Positions 1 to 9,676 of a stretch of 64,000 nucleotides of DNA are shown in pieces. This stretch comes from Phycisphaerales bacterium (GTDB lineage Bacteria; Planctomycetota; Phycisphaerae; Phycisphaerales; UBA1924), in NCBI GenBank assembly GCA_028289195.1, contig JANQQR010000015.1, forward strand, positions 1 to 64,000, given 5' to 3'. The notes below the pieces were generated by a model. It was not told where the DNA came from and made no database searches. It saw only the letters and a program-made list of their open reading frames with translations. The stretch's first letter is position 1; each line of letters opens with the position of its first letter. The position numbers and the translations under genes were made by a program.

Positions 1-2015
1 CCCAGGGCGGCCCCTCGCGCACCAACGACATGGCTGGCATCACGAACGCCGACTGGTTCATCACCGTCGGCGGCGACGGCTTCGAGCCCGCGATCGACCC
101 GCTCGATCACAACATCGTCTACAGCCAGTGGCAGTACGGAGGCCTGATCCGCCACGACCGGCGCTCCGGCGAGATCACCGACATCAAGCCCCGCGAGCGC
201 CCCGGCGACGAGCCTTACGTCTTCAACTGGGACGCCCCGCTGCTCATCAGCCCCCACTCGCACACCCGCCTCTTCTACAGCGGGCGCCGCGTGTTCCGCT
301 CCGAGGACCGCGGCAACTCCTGGACCCCCATCAGCCCCAACCTGACACGCCAGCTCGATCGCAACCAGCTCGAGGTGTTCGGCGAGATCCAGAAGCCCGA
401 CGCGGTCAGCAAGCACCGCTCAACCTCGATCTACGGAAACATCGTGGCATTCAGCGAATCACCGCTGGCCGAGGGCCTGCTGTACGTCGGCACCGACGAC
501 GGCCTGGTCCAGGTCTCCGAGAACGGCGGTGAGTCCTGGCGGCGCATCAACACCGAGGACATCGACGGCGTCCCCGACCTGACCTACGTCGCGAGCATCG
601 TCGCATCGCAGCACGACGCCGACACCGTGTACGCCGCGTTCAACCACCACAAGACCGGCGATTTCGCGCCGTACATCTACATGTCCGAGAACCGGGGCGC
701 CAGCTGGACGGCGATCCACGGCGACCTGCCGGATCGCAACTTCGTGTGGTCGGTCGCCCAGGACCACGTGAACCCGGACCTGCTGTTCGCCGGCACCGAG
801 TTCGGCTGCTACTACACCGTCGACCACGGCAACGAGTGGCACAAGTTCAGCGGCGTTCCGACGATCGCTGTGCGTGATGTCGACATCCAGCGCCGCGAGA
901 GCGACGTCGTCATGGCCACGTTCGGGCGCGGGTTCTACATCGTCGACGACTACTCGCCGCTCCGCACCGTCAGCGAAGAGCTTCTTCAGAACGAGGCGCA
1001 CCTCTTCCCGGTCAAAAACGCTCCGCTGTACGTCCAGAAGAACCGCCTCGGCGGGAACCACGGCAAGGGATTCCAGGGCGCGAGCTACTACGCCGCTTCC
1101 AACCCGCCGTTCGGCGCGACGTTCACCTACTACATCAAGGACAAGCTCAAGACCCTCCAGGAGCTCCGCAAGGAAGCCGAGAAGGAGGACGAGTGGGACT
1201 ACCCGACGCTCGATGAGTTCCGTGCAGAGGAACTCGAGCAGGACCCGCGCATCATCCTGACGGTCCGTGACGAGGGCGGCGCGATCGTCCGTCACATCGA
1301 GGGCTCGCGCAGCGCCGGGACGCACCGCGCCACGTGGGACCTGCGCTACCCGTCGACGCGACCGATCCGCATGAGCGGACGCGCGCTCGCCCCGTGGGAA
1401 GTCGCCGACGCCGGGCCGCTGGTGGCCCCGGGCCGGTACTCCGTCGAGGTCTCCACCGACATCGGCGGCGAGATCACCCGAATCGCCGGCCCCGAGTCGT
1501 TCGACGTCTACCCGCTCAACCTCGCGACGTTCGCGTCCGAGGACCCCGACGCGGACCTCGAGTTCGCCCTGCGTGTCGCCGAGCTCGAACGCTCGGTGCG
1601 CGGCGCCGACGAGTTCGCCGACGAGGTCGACGAGCGCGTGCGCTACGTCCGCAAGGCCATCACCGAGACACCCCGGGCCGACCCGAACTGGCTGAACACG
1701 CTCGACGGCATCCGTCGCAGCATGTCCGAACTCCGGCTCTCGCTCAACGGCGATCGCGTCGGCGCCACCCGAGGCGAGGCGACGGGACCGTCGCTCGTCG
1801 GGCGCGTCGGCACGATCACCGGCAACCTCTGGTACGTCACCTCCGGCCCGACCGGCACCGAGCGCGAACAGTTCCAGATCGCGACAGACGAATACCAGCA
1901 GGTGCGCTCGCGCTTGCTGGCGATCGAGAACGAACTGGCCGATCTCGAGGCGGCGCTCGATGAGGCCGGCGCTCCGTGGACTCCCGGACGTCTCCCCGCT
2001 GGCGCACGCCCCTGA
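1..2015 (+). CDS. BNR/Asp-box beta-propeller protein, 5'-truncated
   Basis: The reading frame is already open at the first base of the window and reads GGPSRTNDMAGITNADWF into the ATG at 30, so that ATG is internal and the true start lies upstream. The visible part (about 670 residues) has at least four Asp boxes of the S-x-D-x-G-x-x-W kind (SEDRGNSW, SENGGESW, SENRGASW and a weaker DHGNEW), the signature of sialidase/VPS10-type propellers. After the propeller comes a segment ending in APGRYSVEV, which looks like an FlgD/Ig-type beta domain, and then a helical tail rich in Glu and Arg. Proteins of this family are usually exported and are often labelled glycosyl hydrolase, but no catalytic residues can be assigned here, so I do not claim an enzyme activity. 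Its location beside secreted peptidases fits an envelope or extracellular role. Confidence 0.85.
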   Translation, partial: QGGPSRTNDMAGITNADWFITVGGDGFEPAIDPLDHNIVYSQWQYGGLIRHDRRSGEITDIKPRERPGDEPYVFNWDAPLLISPHSHTRLFYSGRRVFRSEDRGNSWTPISPNLTRQLDRNQLEVFGEIQKPDAVSKHRSTSIYGNIVAFSESPLAEGLLYVGTDDGLVQVSENGGESWRRINTEDIDGVPDLTYVASIVASQHDADTVYAAFNHHKTGDFAPYIYMSENRGASWTAIHGDLPDRNFVWSVAQDHVNPDLLFAGTEFGCYYTVDHGNEWHKFSGVPTIAVRDVDIQRRESDVVMATFGRGFYIVDDYSPLRTVSEELLQNEAHLFPVKNAPLYVQKNRLGGNHGKGFQGASYYAASNPPFGATFTYYIKDKLKTLQELRKEAEKEDEWDYPTLDEFRAEELEQDPRIILTVRDEGGAIVRHIEGSRSAGTHRATWDLRYPSTRPIRMSGRALAPWEVADAGPLVAPGRYSVEVSTDIGGEITRIAGPESFDVYPLNLATFASEDPDADLEFALRVAELERSVRGADEFADEVDERVRYVRKAITETPRADPNWLNTLDGIRRSMSELRLSLNGDRVGATRGEATGPSLVGRVGTITGNLWYVTSGPTGTEREQFQIATDEYQQVRSRLLAIENELADLEAALDEAGAPWTPGRLPAGARP

Positions 2016-2238
2016 ATCAAGCGGGAAACGCCGATTTGTGATAGTGTTCGGGGTTCGTTGGTAGCCCGATGAGGCGCCTGCGCGCTCAGCGCGGGCAGAC
2101 CGTTGGGCTCTTGCCGAAGCCTGCGCGACCGGTCGGGAGGCCGGATGCGCTCCAGTGCTCTCCGCCGCGAACCTCCCACCCGCGGCGAGCCCTGCGGGAC
2201 GATCCCGTCCCGGTGGTGCTGCGCCGCTGCGAGACTTG

Positions 2239-3624
2239 ATGATCCAGCACGCCCAGGAACAGCCGCGCTACCGAGCGATTACCCGTTCGAACATCAATCA
2301 GCTCCCCCAATGGGAGACCATGGACAGCGACCTCCGCCGGGCCGTGGAGGTCGTCTCGCTCGTCCTGCCATTCCGGACCAACGCCTACGTCGCCGGCGAA
2401 CTCATCGACTGGTCACGCGTCCCCGAGGACCCGATGTTCCAGCTCACCTTCCCGCAGCGCGAGATGCTCACCGACGAGCACTACGACGAGGTCGCGCGCC
2501 TCGTCGATCGTGATGCCCCGAAGCCCGAGATCGACGAGGCCGTCAATCGCATCCGCCTGGATCTCAACCCGCACCCCGCGGGCCAGATGACGCACAACGT
2601 GCCCACGCTCGCGGGTGACGATCTCGACGGGATGCAGCACAAGTACCGCGAGACGGTGCTGTTCTTCCCAAGCCACGGCCAGACCTGCCACGCCTACTGC
2701 ACATTCTGCTTCCGCTGGGCGCAGTTCGTGGGCATGGAGGGACTCAAGTTCGCCTCCAGCGAGGCCGACACGCTCGTGCGCTACCTGCGCAAGCACCCCG
2801 AGGTGTCCGACGTCCTGATCACCGGGGGCGACCCGATGATCATGAAGTCCAAGATCATGCGCCAGTACATCGAGCCGCTGCTCGATGTCGAGACGATCAC
2901 CTCGATCCGCATCGGCTCCAAGGCCCCCGCGTACTGGCCGCAGCGCTTCGTCACCGACAAGGACGCGGGCGATCTGCTCGCCCTGATCGAGCAGGCCAGC
3001 GAGCGCGGCAAGAACGTCGCGATCATGGGCCACTACTCGCACCCGGTCGAGCTCTCGACCGACGTCGCGCGCCAGGCGGTTCTCAACCTGCGCAGCGCCG
3101 GCGCGACCGTGCGCATGCAGAGCCCGGTGCTCCGCCACATCAACGACAACGCCAAGACCTGGGCCGATCTATGGCGCACCGGCGTTGGCCTCGGCGCCGT
3201 GCCCTACTACATGTTCGTGGAGCGCGACACCGGCGCGCGTCGCTACTTCGAGATGCCCCTGGTCCGCTGCTGGAACATCTTCCGCAACGCATACCAGCAG
3301 GTCTCGGGCCTGGCGCGTACGGTCCGCGGCCCGTCGATGTCGGCCTTCCCCGGCAAGTGCCACGTGCTCGGAGTCACCGAGATCGGCGGCAAACAGGCAT
3401 TCGCCCTGGAGTTCCTCCAGGCCCGCGAGCCCGACCTCGTCCGCCGGCCGTTCTTCGCCAAGTACGACCCCAAGGCGACCTGGTACGACCAGCTCGAGCC
3501 CTTCAGCGAGGCCGACAGGCCGTTCTTCATCAAGCCGAGCGACGCACCCACGCCCACGATCGACCTCACGGTCGACAACCGACCGGCAGCCGCGCGCAAG
3601 TCGCGCGAGTCGTCCTGGCTGTAG
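2239..3624 (+). CDS. KamA-family radical SAM protein (lysine 2,3-aminomutase-like)
   Basis: Radical SAM enzyme of the lysine 2,3-aminomutase family. The cluster-binding motif is CHAYCTFC (C150, C154, C157 counted from the ATG at 2239), followed by the family's LITGGDPM. Lysine 2,3-aminomutases use SAM, a 4Fe-4S cluster and PLP to move an amino group; here the C-terminal lysine in AFPGKCHV (K373) is the best candidate for the PLP lysine, but the usual glycine-rich PGGGGK context is missing. The substrate is therefore uncertain. An in-frame GTG at 2155 would add 28 low-complexity residues; I prefer ATG 2239, although neither start has a clear ribosome-binding site. It stands alone, with about 220 bases upstream and 116 downstream before the next gene. 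Confidence 0.85.
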   Translation: MIQHAQEQPRYRAITRSNINQLPQWETMDSDLRRAVEVVSLVLPFRTNAYVAGELIDWSRVPEDPMFQLTFPQREMLTDEHYDEVARLVDRDAPKPEIDEAVNRIRLDLNPHPAGQMTHNVPTLAGDDLDGMQHKYRETVLFFPSHGQTCHAYCTFCFRWAQFVGMEGLKFASSEADTLVRYLRKHPEVSDVLITGGDPMIMKSKIMRQYIEPLLDVETITSIRIGSKAPAYWPQRFVTDKDAGDLLALIEQASERGKNVAIMGHYSHPVELSTDVARQAVLNLRSAGATVRMQSPVLRHINDNAKTWADLWRTGVGLGAVPYYMFVERDTGARRYFEMPLVRCWNIFRNAYQQVSGLARTVRGPSMSAFPGKCHVLGVTEIGGKQAFALEFLQAREPDLVRRPFFAKYDPKATWYDQLEPFSEADRPFFIKPSDAPTPTIDLTVDNRPAAARKSRESSWL

Positions 3625-3674
3625 TGCTGCCCTTGATCGCGGGCGTAGTGCGCGCGGAAAGAGCGCGATCCATC

Positions 3675-3680
3675 TACAAT
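3675..3680 (+). promoter_or_regulatory. Possible -10 element of the M14 peptidase gene
   Basis: TACAAT matches the sigma-70 -10 consensus at five of six bases and sits about 60 bases before the M14 start. No convincing -35 hexamer lies 16-18 bases upstream. Confidence 0.35.
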
Positions 3681-3740
3681 CGCTGCGGTGGGATTCCTCC
3701 GGGAATCACAGAGAATCCGAGCGCTCCGAGATCGAGGGAG

Positions 3741-6506
3741 ATGATGCCGATGCGCATGCGCCTGTCGTCTGTTGTCCTGGCTGCCGCGACCACGGCCCTG
3801 GCTTCCCACGCCTCGGCCGACCCGCTCGGCCCCGGCGAGCGGTTCTTCAGCTTCCTCCCGCCACCCGGCCTACCCGTCGAGCCCCACGTCCCCAGCCCGA
3901 GCGACTTCCTGGGATACGAGACCGGCGAGCGCTTCACGCGTCACCACCAGCTCATCGACTACCTCACAGCCGTCGCCGAGGCGTCGGACCGCGTGACACT
4001 CGAGCAGTACGGCTGGTCGCACCAGCGCCGACCCCTCGTGATCCTCACGATCACCAGCCCCGACAACCACGATCGCCTGGACGAGATCCTGAGCGCGAAC
4101 CGCGAGCTCACCGACCCGCGTGCAACCGACGGCGCCCGCGCCGCCGAGATCGCGCGCACAAACCCGGCGGTGCAGTGGCTCAGCTACAACGTCCATGGCA
4201 ATGAGGCCTCGTGCTCCGAAGCAGCGATGCAGGTGGTGTACACGCTCGCCGCCGGCGCGCACCAAGCCGTCACCGACATCCTCGACAACACTGTCGTCGT
4301 GATCGACCCGTGCCTGAACCCCGATGGGCGCGAACGCTACGTCGGCTTCTTCCAGAACGCCCGGGGCGTCGGCGTCAACGCGAGCCCGCACGCGTTCGAG
4401 CACCACGAGCCCTGGCCCGGCGCCCGGTCGAACCACTACCTGTTCGATCTGAATCGCGACTGGGTCTGGGGCGTGCACCCCGAGTCGCGCTCGCGCGTCC
4501 AGATCTACCGGCGCTACATGCCCCAGCTCCACGTCGACTACCACGAGCAGGGCGCCAGCTCGCCCTACTTCTTCGGGGCGGGAGACACCCCCTACAACTC
4601 GAACATCCCTCAGGAATCCAGAGAGTGGTTCCAGCGCTACGGCGAGGCCAACGCAGAGGTCTTCGACCGGTTCGGTCTGCCCTACGCCACCGAGGAGCGC
4701 TTCGACTACCTCTACCCCGGCTACGGGAAGGTTCTGCCGGTCTACCACGGCGCCGTCGGCCTCCTCACCGAGCAGGCGGGGCACGGGCGCGCGGGCCTCG
4801 CCCTGGAGGTCGAAGACGACCACGGCACCGGCGTGGTGATCACCCTGCGCCGGCGCGCCCACAACCACTTCCTGACCTCCATGTCCAACCTGACCCTGAC
4901 CGCGAACCAGCGCCAGGCCCAGCTCGAGCGCTTCTACCGCTACTTCGAGAGCTCACTCGACCTCCCAGAGAGCGGGACGAGCGCATACGTCATCAGCGCT
5001 GACAACGACCCCGCCCGGCTCGCCAAGGTCCGCGACATCTGCGAGCACCACGGCATCGAGATCCGGACGCTCGAGAGCGAAGTCACCCTCTCCGATGCCC
5101 GCGCCTACTTCCCGCCGTTCGACGTCGACGGTTCCGCGACGGTGCCCGCCGGCTCATGGGTCATCTCGACGACCCAGCCCATGGGACGCCTCGCTCGCAC
5201 GCTCTTCGAACGCGACACCTTCCTCGAAGACATCGACACCTACGACATCACCTCGTGGCCCGTGCCGGTGCTGTTCGGCGTGACGGCGTTCGAATTCAAG
5301 GGCGATCCCGCGTCGCTCTCCCTGGGAGGGGAACCGGGCGCAGCCGATCTGATCCAGGCGCCCGCGCCCTTCGACGGCGCGATCGCGCTGATCGTGCCCT
5401 CGAACCAGCACCACTTCCCGATCGCGCTGGCCGCAGCGGCACGTCACAACCTGTTCGCCCGACTGGTCGATGACGACATCCGATTCTCCGACGGGCGCAC
5501 CGCGCCGGCCGGCTCCCTGCTCGTGCACCTGTTCCGCAATGATGACGAGGCGATCGCCGAGTTCTGGCGCGACGTCACGGCGGCGGCGCTTGAGTCGTTC
5601 GCCACCGCCGAGGGCTACCCGCCGGAGGGCCCGGCGCTGGGCAACAACGCCAACGAGCGCTTCATCCGACCCGACATCGCCGTGCTGCGGGGCGACAACA
5701 TCTCGTCGCTCTCGTACGGACACACGTGGCACATGCTCGATATCGAATCGCCCACGCCGCACACCGCCGTCGACACGAGCGACCTGGGACGCCTCGAATG
5801 GAGCGAATTCAACACGCTGGTCATCCCTTCTGCCTTCCGTCTCGGCACCGTGTTCGACGACGACGGCCTCGAAGATCTCAAGCAGTGGATCCGCGACGGT
5901 GGCAGCGTCATCGCCATCAACCGGGCCGCGCATTGGGCGAGCGAGGCGATCCTCGGCCTCGACGACGACCACGAGGGCGATGACGACCACGAGGATGGCG
6001 AAGAAGAAGATCACTCGAGGCTGTCCTTCGCGGAGCGCGAAGCCGAGTCGGTCCAGGACCGCATCCCCGGCGCGGTGCTCGCAGCCGACGTCGACCGGAC
6101 CCACCCGGTCGCCGCGGGCATCGAGGCCACGCTCGGATTCCACGTGTTCTCCGACACCCCGCTGCCCATCGACACCGAAGACGGCTTCGCGATCGCGCGC
6201 TTCGGCGACATCGACGATCAGGGCGGCCCGCGCATCGGCGGGTCGATCTCGGACGAGAATCTCGAGGATCTCGCCGGCACCCCGGCCGTCACCCACCATC
6301 GGCTCGGGGGCGGCAACGTGATCTGCTTCGCCTCCGACCCCACCAATCGCGCCATGAACCACGCCGGCATGCGCCTGCTGCTGAATTCCATCCTTCTCGC
6401 CCCGTCGCAGAGCTCGGCCCTGCAACCCCTGGGGGCCAACTCGGTGCATACCCACAACGAGGACGACGAAGAGGCCGAGCACCACCGACATCGCCACGAC
6501 CGCTGA
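3741..6506 (+). CDS. Secreted M14-type zinc carboxypeptidase
   Basis: Exported metallo-carboxypeptidase-like protein of 921 residues. It has a signal peptide (hydrophobic run, then ASHASA before DP). Zinc ligands of the M14 family are visible: HGNE (H152, E155) and a later histidine in DYHEQG (H268). NPDGRERY and DLNRDW are further M14 markers, and the Glu of LLTEQAG (about E344) is the likely catalytic acid. The second half resembles a class I glutamine-amidotransferase-like fold, as in other large M14 proteins of aquatic bacteria. A GAGGGAG stretch at about 3734-3740 is too close to ATG 3741 but well placed for the in-frame ATG 3750, which may be the real start. Oddities are an acidic/His stretch near residues 738-755 and a His-rich C-terminus (HHRHRHDR). 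It lies 25 bases before an S9 peptidase gene and is probably co-transcribed with it. Confidence 0.88.
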   Translation: MMPMRMRLSSVVLAAATTALASHASADPLGPGERFFSFLPPPGLPVEPHVPSPSDFLGYETGERFTRHHQLIDYLTAVAEASDRVTLEQYGWSHQRRPLVILTITSPDNHDRLDEILSANRELTDPRATDGARAAEIARTNPAVQWLSYNVHGNEASCSEAAMQVVYTLAAGAHQAVTDILDNTVVVIDPCLNPDGRERYVGFFQNARGVGVNASPHAFEHHEPWPGARSNHYLFDLNRDWVWGVHPESRSRVQIYRRYMPQLHVDYHEQGASSPYFFGAGDTPYNSNIPQESREWFQRYGEANAEVFDRFGLPYATEERFDYLYPGYGKVLPVYHGAVGLLTEQAGHGRAGLALEVEDDHGTGVVITLRRRAHNHFLTSMSNLTLTANQRQAQLERFYRYFESSLDLPESGTSAYVISADNDPARLAKVRDICEHHGIEIRTLESEVTLSDARAYFPPFDVDGSATVPAGSWVISTTQPMGRLARTLFERDTFLEDIDTYDITSWPVPVLFGVTAFEFKGDPASLSLGGEPGAADLIQAPAPFDGAIALIVPSNQHHFPIALAAAARHNLFARLVDDDIRFSDGRTAPAGSLLVHLFRNDDEAIAEFWRDVTAAALESFATAEGYPPEGPALGNNANERFIRPDIAVLRGDNISSLSYGHTWHMLDIESPTPHTAVDTSDLGRLEWSEFNTLVIPSAFRLGTVFDDDGLEDLKQWIRDGGSVIAINRAAHWASEAILGLDDDHEGDDDHEDGEEEDHSRLSFAEREAESVQDRIPGAVLAADVDRTHPVAAGIEATLGFHVFSDTPLPIDTEDGFAIARFGDIDDQGGPRIGGSISDENLEDLAGTPAVTHHRLGGGNVICFASDPTNRAMNHAGMRLLLNSILLAPSQSSALQPLGANSVHTHNEDDEEAEHHRHRHDR

Positions 6507-6531
6507 TCCAAGCCCCCCATCGAGGACCACC

Positions 6532-8802
6532 ATGAAGAAGCTGACCGCCCTTGCCGCCGGACTCGCGCTCGCCACGCCCATGGCACTCGCCGAGCCGATC
6601 GTGACCTCTGACCTCGCGAAGATGAAGGTCATCATGAGCGTGGACGTCTCGCCAGACGCGTCGTTCGCCGTGTACACCCTCATGGAGATGGTTAAGGAGG
6701 GCAAGGTCTACAAGCGGCGCTCCAACATCTGGCGCGTCGACCTCACCGACCCGAATTCCGAGCCCCACCCGCTGACCTCGGGCGCACGCGGCGGCTCGAG
6801 CCCCACGATCAGCCCGGACGGTCGCACGCTCGCGTTTACACGTCGCGGCGAGGGCGAAAAGCCCGGCTCGCAGGTGTGGCTGCTGTCGCTGGACGCTCCC
6901 GGTGAGGCACGCCAGCTCACCACGATCGAGAGCGGCGCCAGCAACATCCAGTGGCTCCCCGACTCGCAGGCGATGCTCGTCTCCTCGTCGACCAAGTACT
7001 CCGACCTCGACGGCGAGCCCGACTGGGACATCGAACGCCCCCTCCGCGCCTGGAACGACACCAAGCCCGACCCGCTCATCGAGGACGAGGCCAAGGCCAC
7101 CCCCGACGGCACGCGAGAAGAGATCCGACGCTGGCTCGCCGGGAACGCGTCGAAGGCCGACCCCTCGGTCTACAACTCGCTGAGCTTCCAGGGTGAGCAG
7201 GGCCTGCGCCCCGAGCGCAGGGCCAGCCACCTGTATCGCGTCGACGCCGAGACCGGCGAGTCGACGCAGATCACCGACGGGTTCCGCTCGTTCGGCGGCG
7301 CGACGCTCAGTCCCGATGGCACCAAGCTGCTGCTCTCGGGCGATCCGCGCGACGGCACCCACCCCGATCGCCTGTTCCGCAACGAGCTGTTCATCATGGA
7401 CGCCGACGGCTCCAACATGACCACGCTGCTGTCGGACGAAGAGCTCACGTTCAACGCCGCCGGATTCAGCGATGACGGCTCGCGCATCCTGTACACCGTC
7501 GCGTCGATGCGTGAGGAGGACCGCTGGGGCTTCCAGTCTGACCTGTTCGCGGCCAACCTCGACGCCTCGGATCCGGTCAACCTGACCTCCGACTGGCCGG
7601 TCAGCCCGGGCGGGATTATCGCCGACGGCGATCGCGTGTACTTCCGGTCCTCGTGGCACGGCGCAGCCCCGATGGTGAGCGTCGGCCTCGACGGCGCCAC
7701 CTCGCCTGAGACGATCATCGATGGCGGCGTCAACGTCTTCAGCGCCGACGTCGAGAACGGCGTCGCGGTCGCCTCGGTGACGAGCACGATCCCCCCGAAC
7801 CAGCTGATCATGACCGACGCCTCGGGCAACACCCGCGTGCTGCACGACCCCAACGCCGAATGGCTCGCGGGCAAGAACATCTCCGAGCCCACCGAGCACT
7901 GGGTCACCCGCGAAGATGGCACCCGCGTGCAGTACTGGGTCATGCCGCCGACGAACGCCAGGCCCGGCGAGAAGTACCCGACCTGTCTGGCGATCCACGG
8001 CGGCCCGTCGGTCATGTGGTCGCCCGGCTCGCTGAGCATGTGGCACGAATGGCAGCTCTCGTGCGCGTGGGGCTACGGCGTGGTGTACTGCAACCCGCGC
8101 GGCTCCTCGGGCTACGGCTTCGAGCACCAGAACGCCAACTTCCGCGACTGGGGCTTCGGCCCGACGGGTGACTGCCTCGCGGCGCTCGACGATGCCGCGG
8201 AGCGCTACGACTGGATCGACCAGGACAACCTCGTCGTCACCGGCGGCTCCTACGCGGGCTACCTCACGGCCTTCATCATCGGGCAGGACCACCGCTTCAA
8301 GGCGGCGGTCGCCCAGCGCGGCGTCTACGACCTCGAGACCTTCTTCGGCGAGGGCAACGCCTGGATCCTGATCCCCTACGCCTTCGGCGGCTACCCGTGG
8401 GAGCCGGGGATGCGCGAGATCCTCCATCGCGAGAGCCCGTTCACCTACGTCGATCAGATCGACACCCCCTTCCTGATCATGCACGCCAGCCAGGACCTGC
8501 GCACCGGCGTCAGCCAGAGCGAGATGATGTACCGCGCGCTGAAGGTGCTGGAGAAGCCGGTCGAGTACGTCCGCTACCCGGGGGCTGGTCACAACCTCAG
8601 CCGCACCGGCGATCCAAATCAGCGCATGGATCGCCTGCTCCGGATCCTCGAGTTCTTCGAGCGCCACGTGGACAACGACCGCCCGGCACCGGTGATCGCC
8701 AAGCCCGAGGCCGACAAGGACGAGGGCGACGATGACGCGGGTGGCCACGACGGTCACGACGACGTCGCGGCGGCCCACGAGCACGCGAGCCGGCGGGACT
8801 GA
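6532..8802 (+). CDS. Secreted S9 family peptidase (DPP/acylaminoacyl type)
   Basis: Serine peptidase of the prolyl oligopeptidase clan, 756 residues. It has a signal peptide (MKKLTALAAGLALA..ALA), an N-terminal seven-bladed propeller built from WD40-like/PD40 blades (TISPDGRTLAF and similar), and a C-terminal alpha/beta hydrolase domain. The triad can be read directly: nucleophile S573 in GGSYAGY, aspartate D655 in SQDLRTG and histidine H687 in GAGHNLS. Such enzymes cleave dipeptides or acyl amino acids from peptides outside the cytoplasm. A GAGGA at 6522-6526 sits five bases before the ATG, supporting this start. The tail after residue ~720 is Asp/His-rich (GGHDGHDD, AAHEH), like that of the M14 neighbour upstream, with which it probably forms a peptide-degrading operon. 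Confidence 0.92.
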   Translation: MKKLTALAAGLALATPMALAEPIVTSDLAKMKVIMSVDVSPDASFAVYTLMEMVKEGKVYKRRSNIWRVDLTDPNSEPHPLTSGARGGSSPTISPDGRTLAFTRRGEGEKPGSQVWLLSLDAPGEARQLTTIESGASNIQWLPDSQAMLVSSSTKYSDLDGEPDWDIERPLRAWNDTKPDPLIEDEAKATPDGTREEIRRWLAGNASKADPSVYNSLSFQGEQGLRPERRASHLYRVDAETGESTQITDGFRSFGGATLSPDGTKLLLSGDPRDGTHPDRLFRNELFIMDADGSNMTTLLSDEELTFNAAGFSDDGSRILYTVASMREEDRWGFQSDLFAANLDASDPVNLTSDWPVSPGGIIADGDRVYFRSSWHGAAPMVSVGLDGATSPETIIDGGVNVFSADVENGVAVASVTSTIPPNQLIMTDASGNTRVLHDPNAEWLAGKNISEPTEHWVTREDGTRVQYWVMPPTNARPGEKYPTCLAIHGGPSVMWSPGSLSMWHEWQLSCAWGYGVVYCNPRGSSGYGFEHQNANFRDWGFGPTGDCLAALDDAAERYDWIDQDNLVVTGGSYAGYLTAFIIGQDHRFKAAVAQRGVYDLETFFGEGNAWILIPYAFGGYPWEPGMREILHRESPFTYVDQIDTPFLIMHASQDLRTGVSQSEMMYRALKVLEKPVEYVRYPGAGHNLSRTGDPNQRMDRLLRILEFFERHVDNDRPAPVIAKPEADKDEGDDDAGGHDGHDDVAAAHEHASRRD

Positions 8803-8839
8803 GCCAAACCCGGGAGCCGGGCCAACAACTCGAGCGTTT

Positions 8840-9616
8840 CTAGCCCTCGATCTCCGCCACCACCGGCGCATGATCGCTTATCGCCAGCCCGGCCTCGCGA
8901 TCGATGCGCACGCTCTTGACCAGCTTCGCTGCCGCGCGGTTGGCGAGGATGTAATCGATGCGCCAGCCCCGGTCGAGCTCGCGGGCGCATCCGCGATTGC
9001 TCCACCAGGTGAAGGGACCGAGCTCGGCGTCCGGGTGCGCCTCGCGGACGAGGTCGTGCCAGCCGGAGTCGAACAGCTCGCCGATCCACTGGCGCTCGTG
9101 GGGGAGGAAGCCGCTCGTTTTGGTGTTGCTCTTGGCGTGGAAGATGTCGCGCTCTGTGTGGGCGATGTTGAAGTCGCCGGCGAGCAGCGTGGGAACGCGC
9201 GAGCGGACCATCGGGGCGGCCCACTCGCGGAACCTCGGAAGCCAGGCGTCTTTCTCGGCCTGGCGGTGGTCGCCGGATGAGCCCGAGGGCAGGTAGATGC
9301 TCGAGAGGCGGACTCCCCCCACCTTGGCTGTGAGCACGCGCCCCTCGGGGTCGTCGTCTGCGGCGCCCAGGCCACGCAACGGACGCTCGATCGGCAGGCG
9401 GCTGAGCACCGCGACGCCCGAGTAGCCCTTGCGCTGGGCCGGGTGCCAGATCGCCTGACACCAGTCGGGCGTTGACCACGCATCTGGGAGTTGATCGGGC
9501 AGCGCGCGCACCTCCTGGAGCAGGACCACGTCGGGCTCCAGGCGCTCGAGCTGCTCGCCGATCCCCTTGCGGATGGCGGCACGGAGGCCGTTGACGTTCC
9601 AGGTGATGACGCGCAT
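8840..9616 (-). CDS. xth: Exodeoxyribonuclease III (AP endonuclease)
   Basis: Endonuclease/exonuclease/phosphatase-fold DNA repair enzyme of 258 residues, the normal length for ExoIII/ExoA. It cuts at abasic sites and removes 3'-blocking groups during base excision repair in the cytoplasm. The family motifs occur in order: WNVNGLRA at the N-terminus, LLQEV with the metal-binding Glu, SIYLPSG, GDFNIAHTE with the catalytic Asp/Asn, the WRIDYIL region, and SDHAPV with the catalytic Asp-His at the C-terminus. The reading frame stays open far upstream over the divergent neighbour, but the conserved N-terminus fixes the ATG at 9616. It is transcribed away from the MBL/rhodanese gene, with only 60 bases between the two starts. 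Confidence 0.93.
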   Translation of the reverse strand: MRVITWNVNGLRAAIRKGIGEQLERLEPDVVLLQEVRALPDQLPDAWSTPDWCQAIWHPAQRKGYSGVAVLSRLPIERPLRGLGAADDDPEGRVLTAKVGGVRLSSIYLPSGSSGDHRQAEKDAWLPRFREWAAPMVRSRVPTLLAGDFNIAHTERDIFHAKSNTKTSGFLPHERQWIGELFDSGWHDLVREAHPDAELGPFTWWSNRGCARELDRGWRIDYILANRAAAKLVKSVRIDREAGLAISDHAPVVAEIEG

Positions 9617-9636
9617 TGGGGGCGGAGTGTATTGGA

Positions 9637-9642
9637 TAGAAT
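9637..9642 (+). promoter_or_regulatory. Probable -10 element of the MBL/rhodanese gene
   Basis: TAGAAT lies in the 60-base divergent spacer, 34 bases before ATG 9677. TTGGAGG at about 9660-9666 is a good ribosome-binding site for the same gene. No clear -35 was found. Confidence 0.4.
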
Positions 9643-9676
9643 GCACCTCTAGGGTGCTGATTGGAGGCTTCTGCGC

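Noticed and set aside
459-1325. Long open frame antisense to the BNR-propeller gene
   Set aside because: Typical GC-rich shadow: Val/Arg/Asp-rich translation, no family features, inside a well-supported gene.
2016-2238. Possible tRNA or small RNA between the propeller and KamA genes
   Set aside because: Some G+C-rich hairpins but no cloverleaf, no TTCRA loop and no CCA end.
6289-8871. Open frame of 860 codons opposite the S9 peptidase
   Set aside because: No recognisable domains and completely covered by the real gene on the other strand, which has a full catalytic triad.
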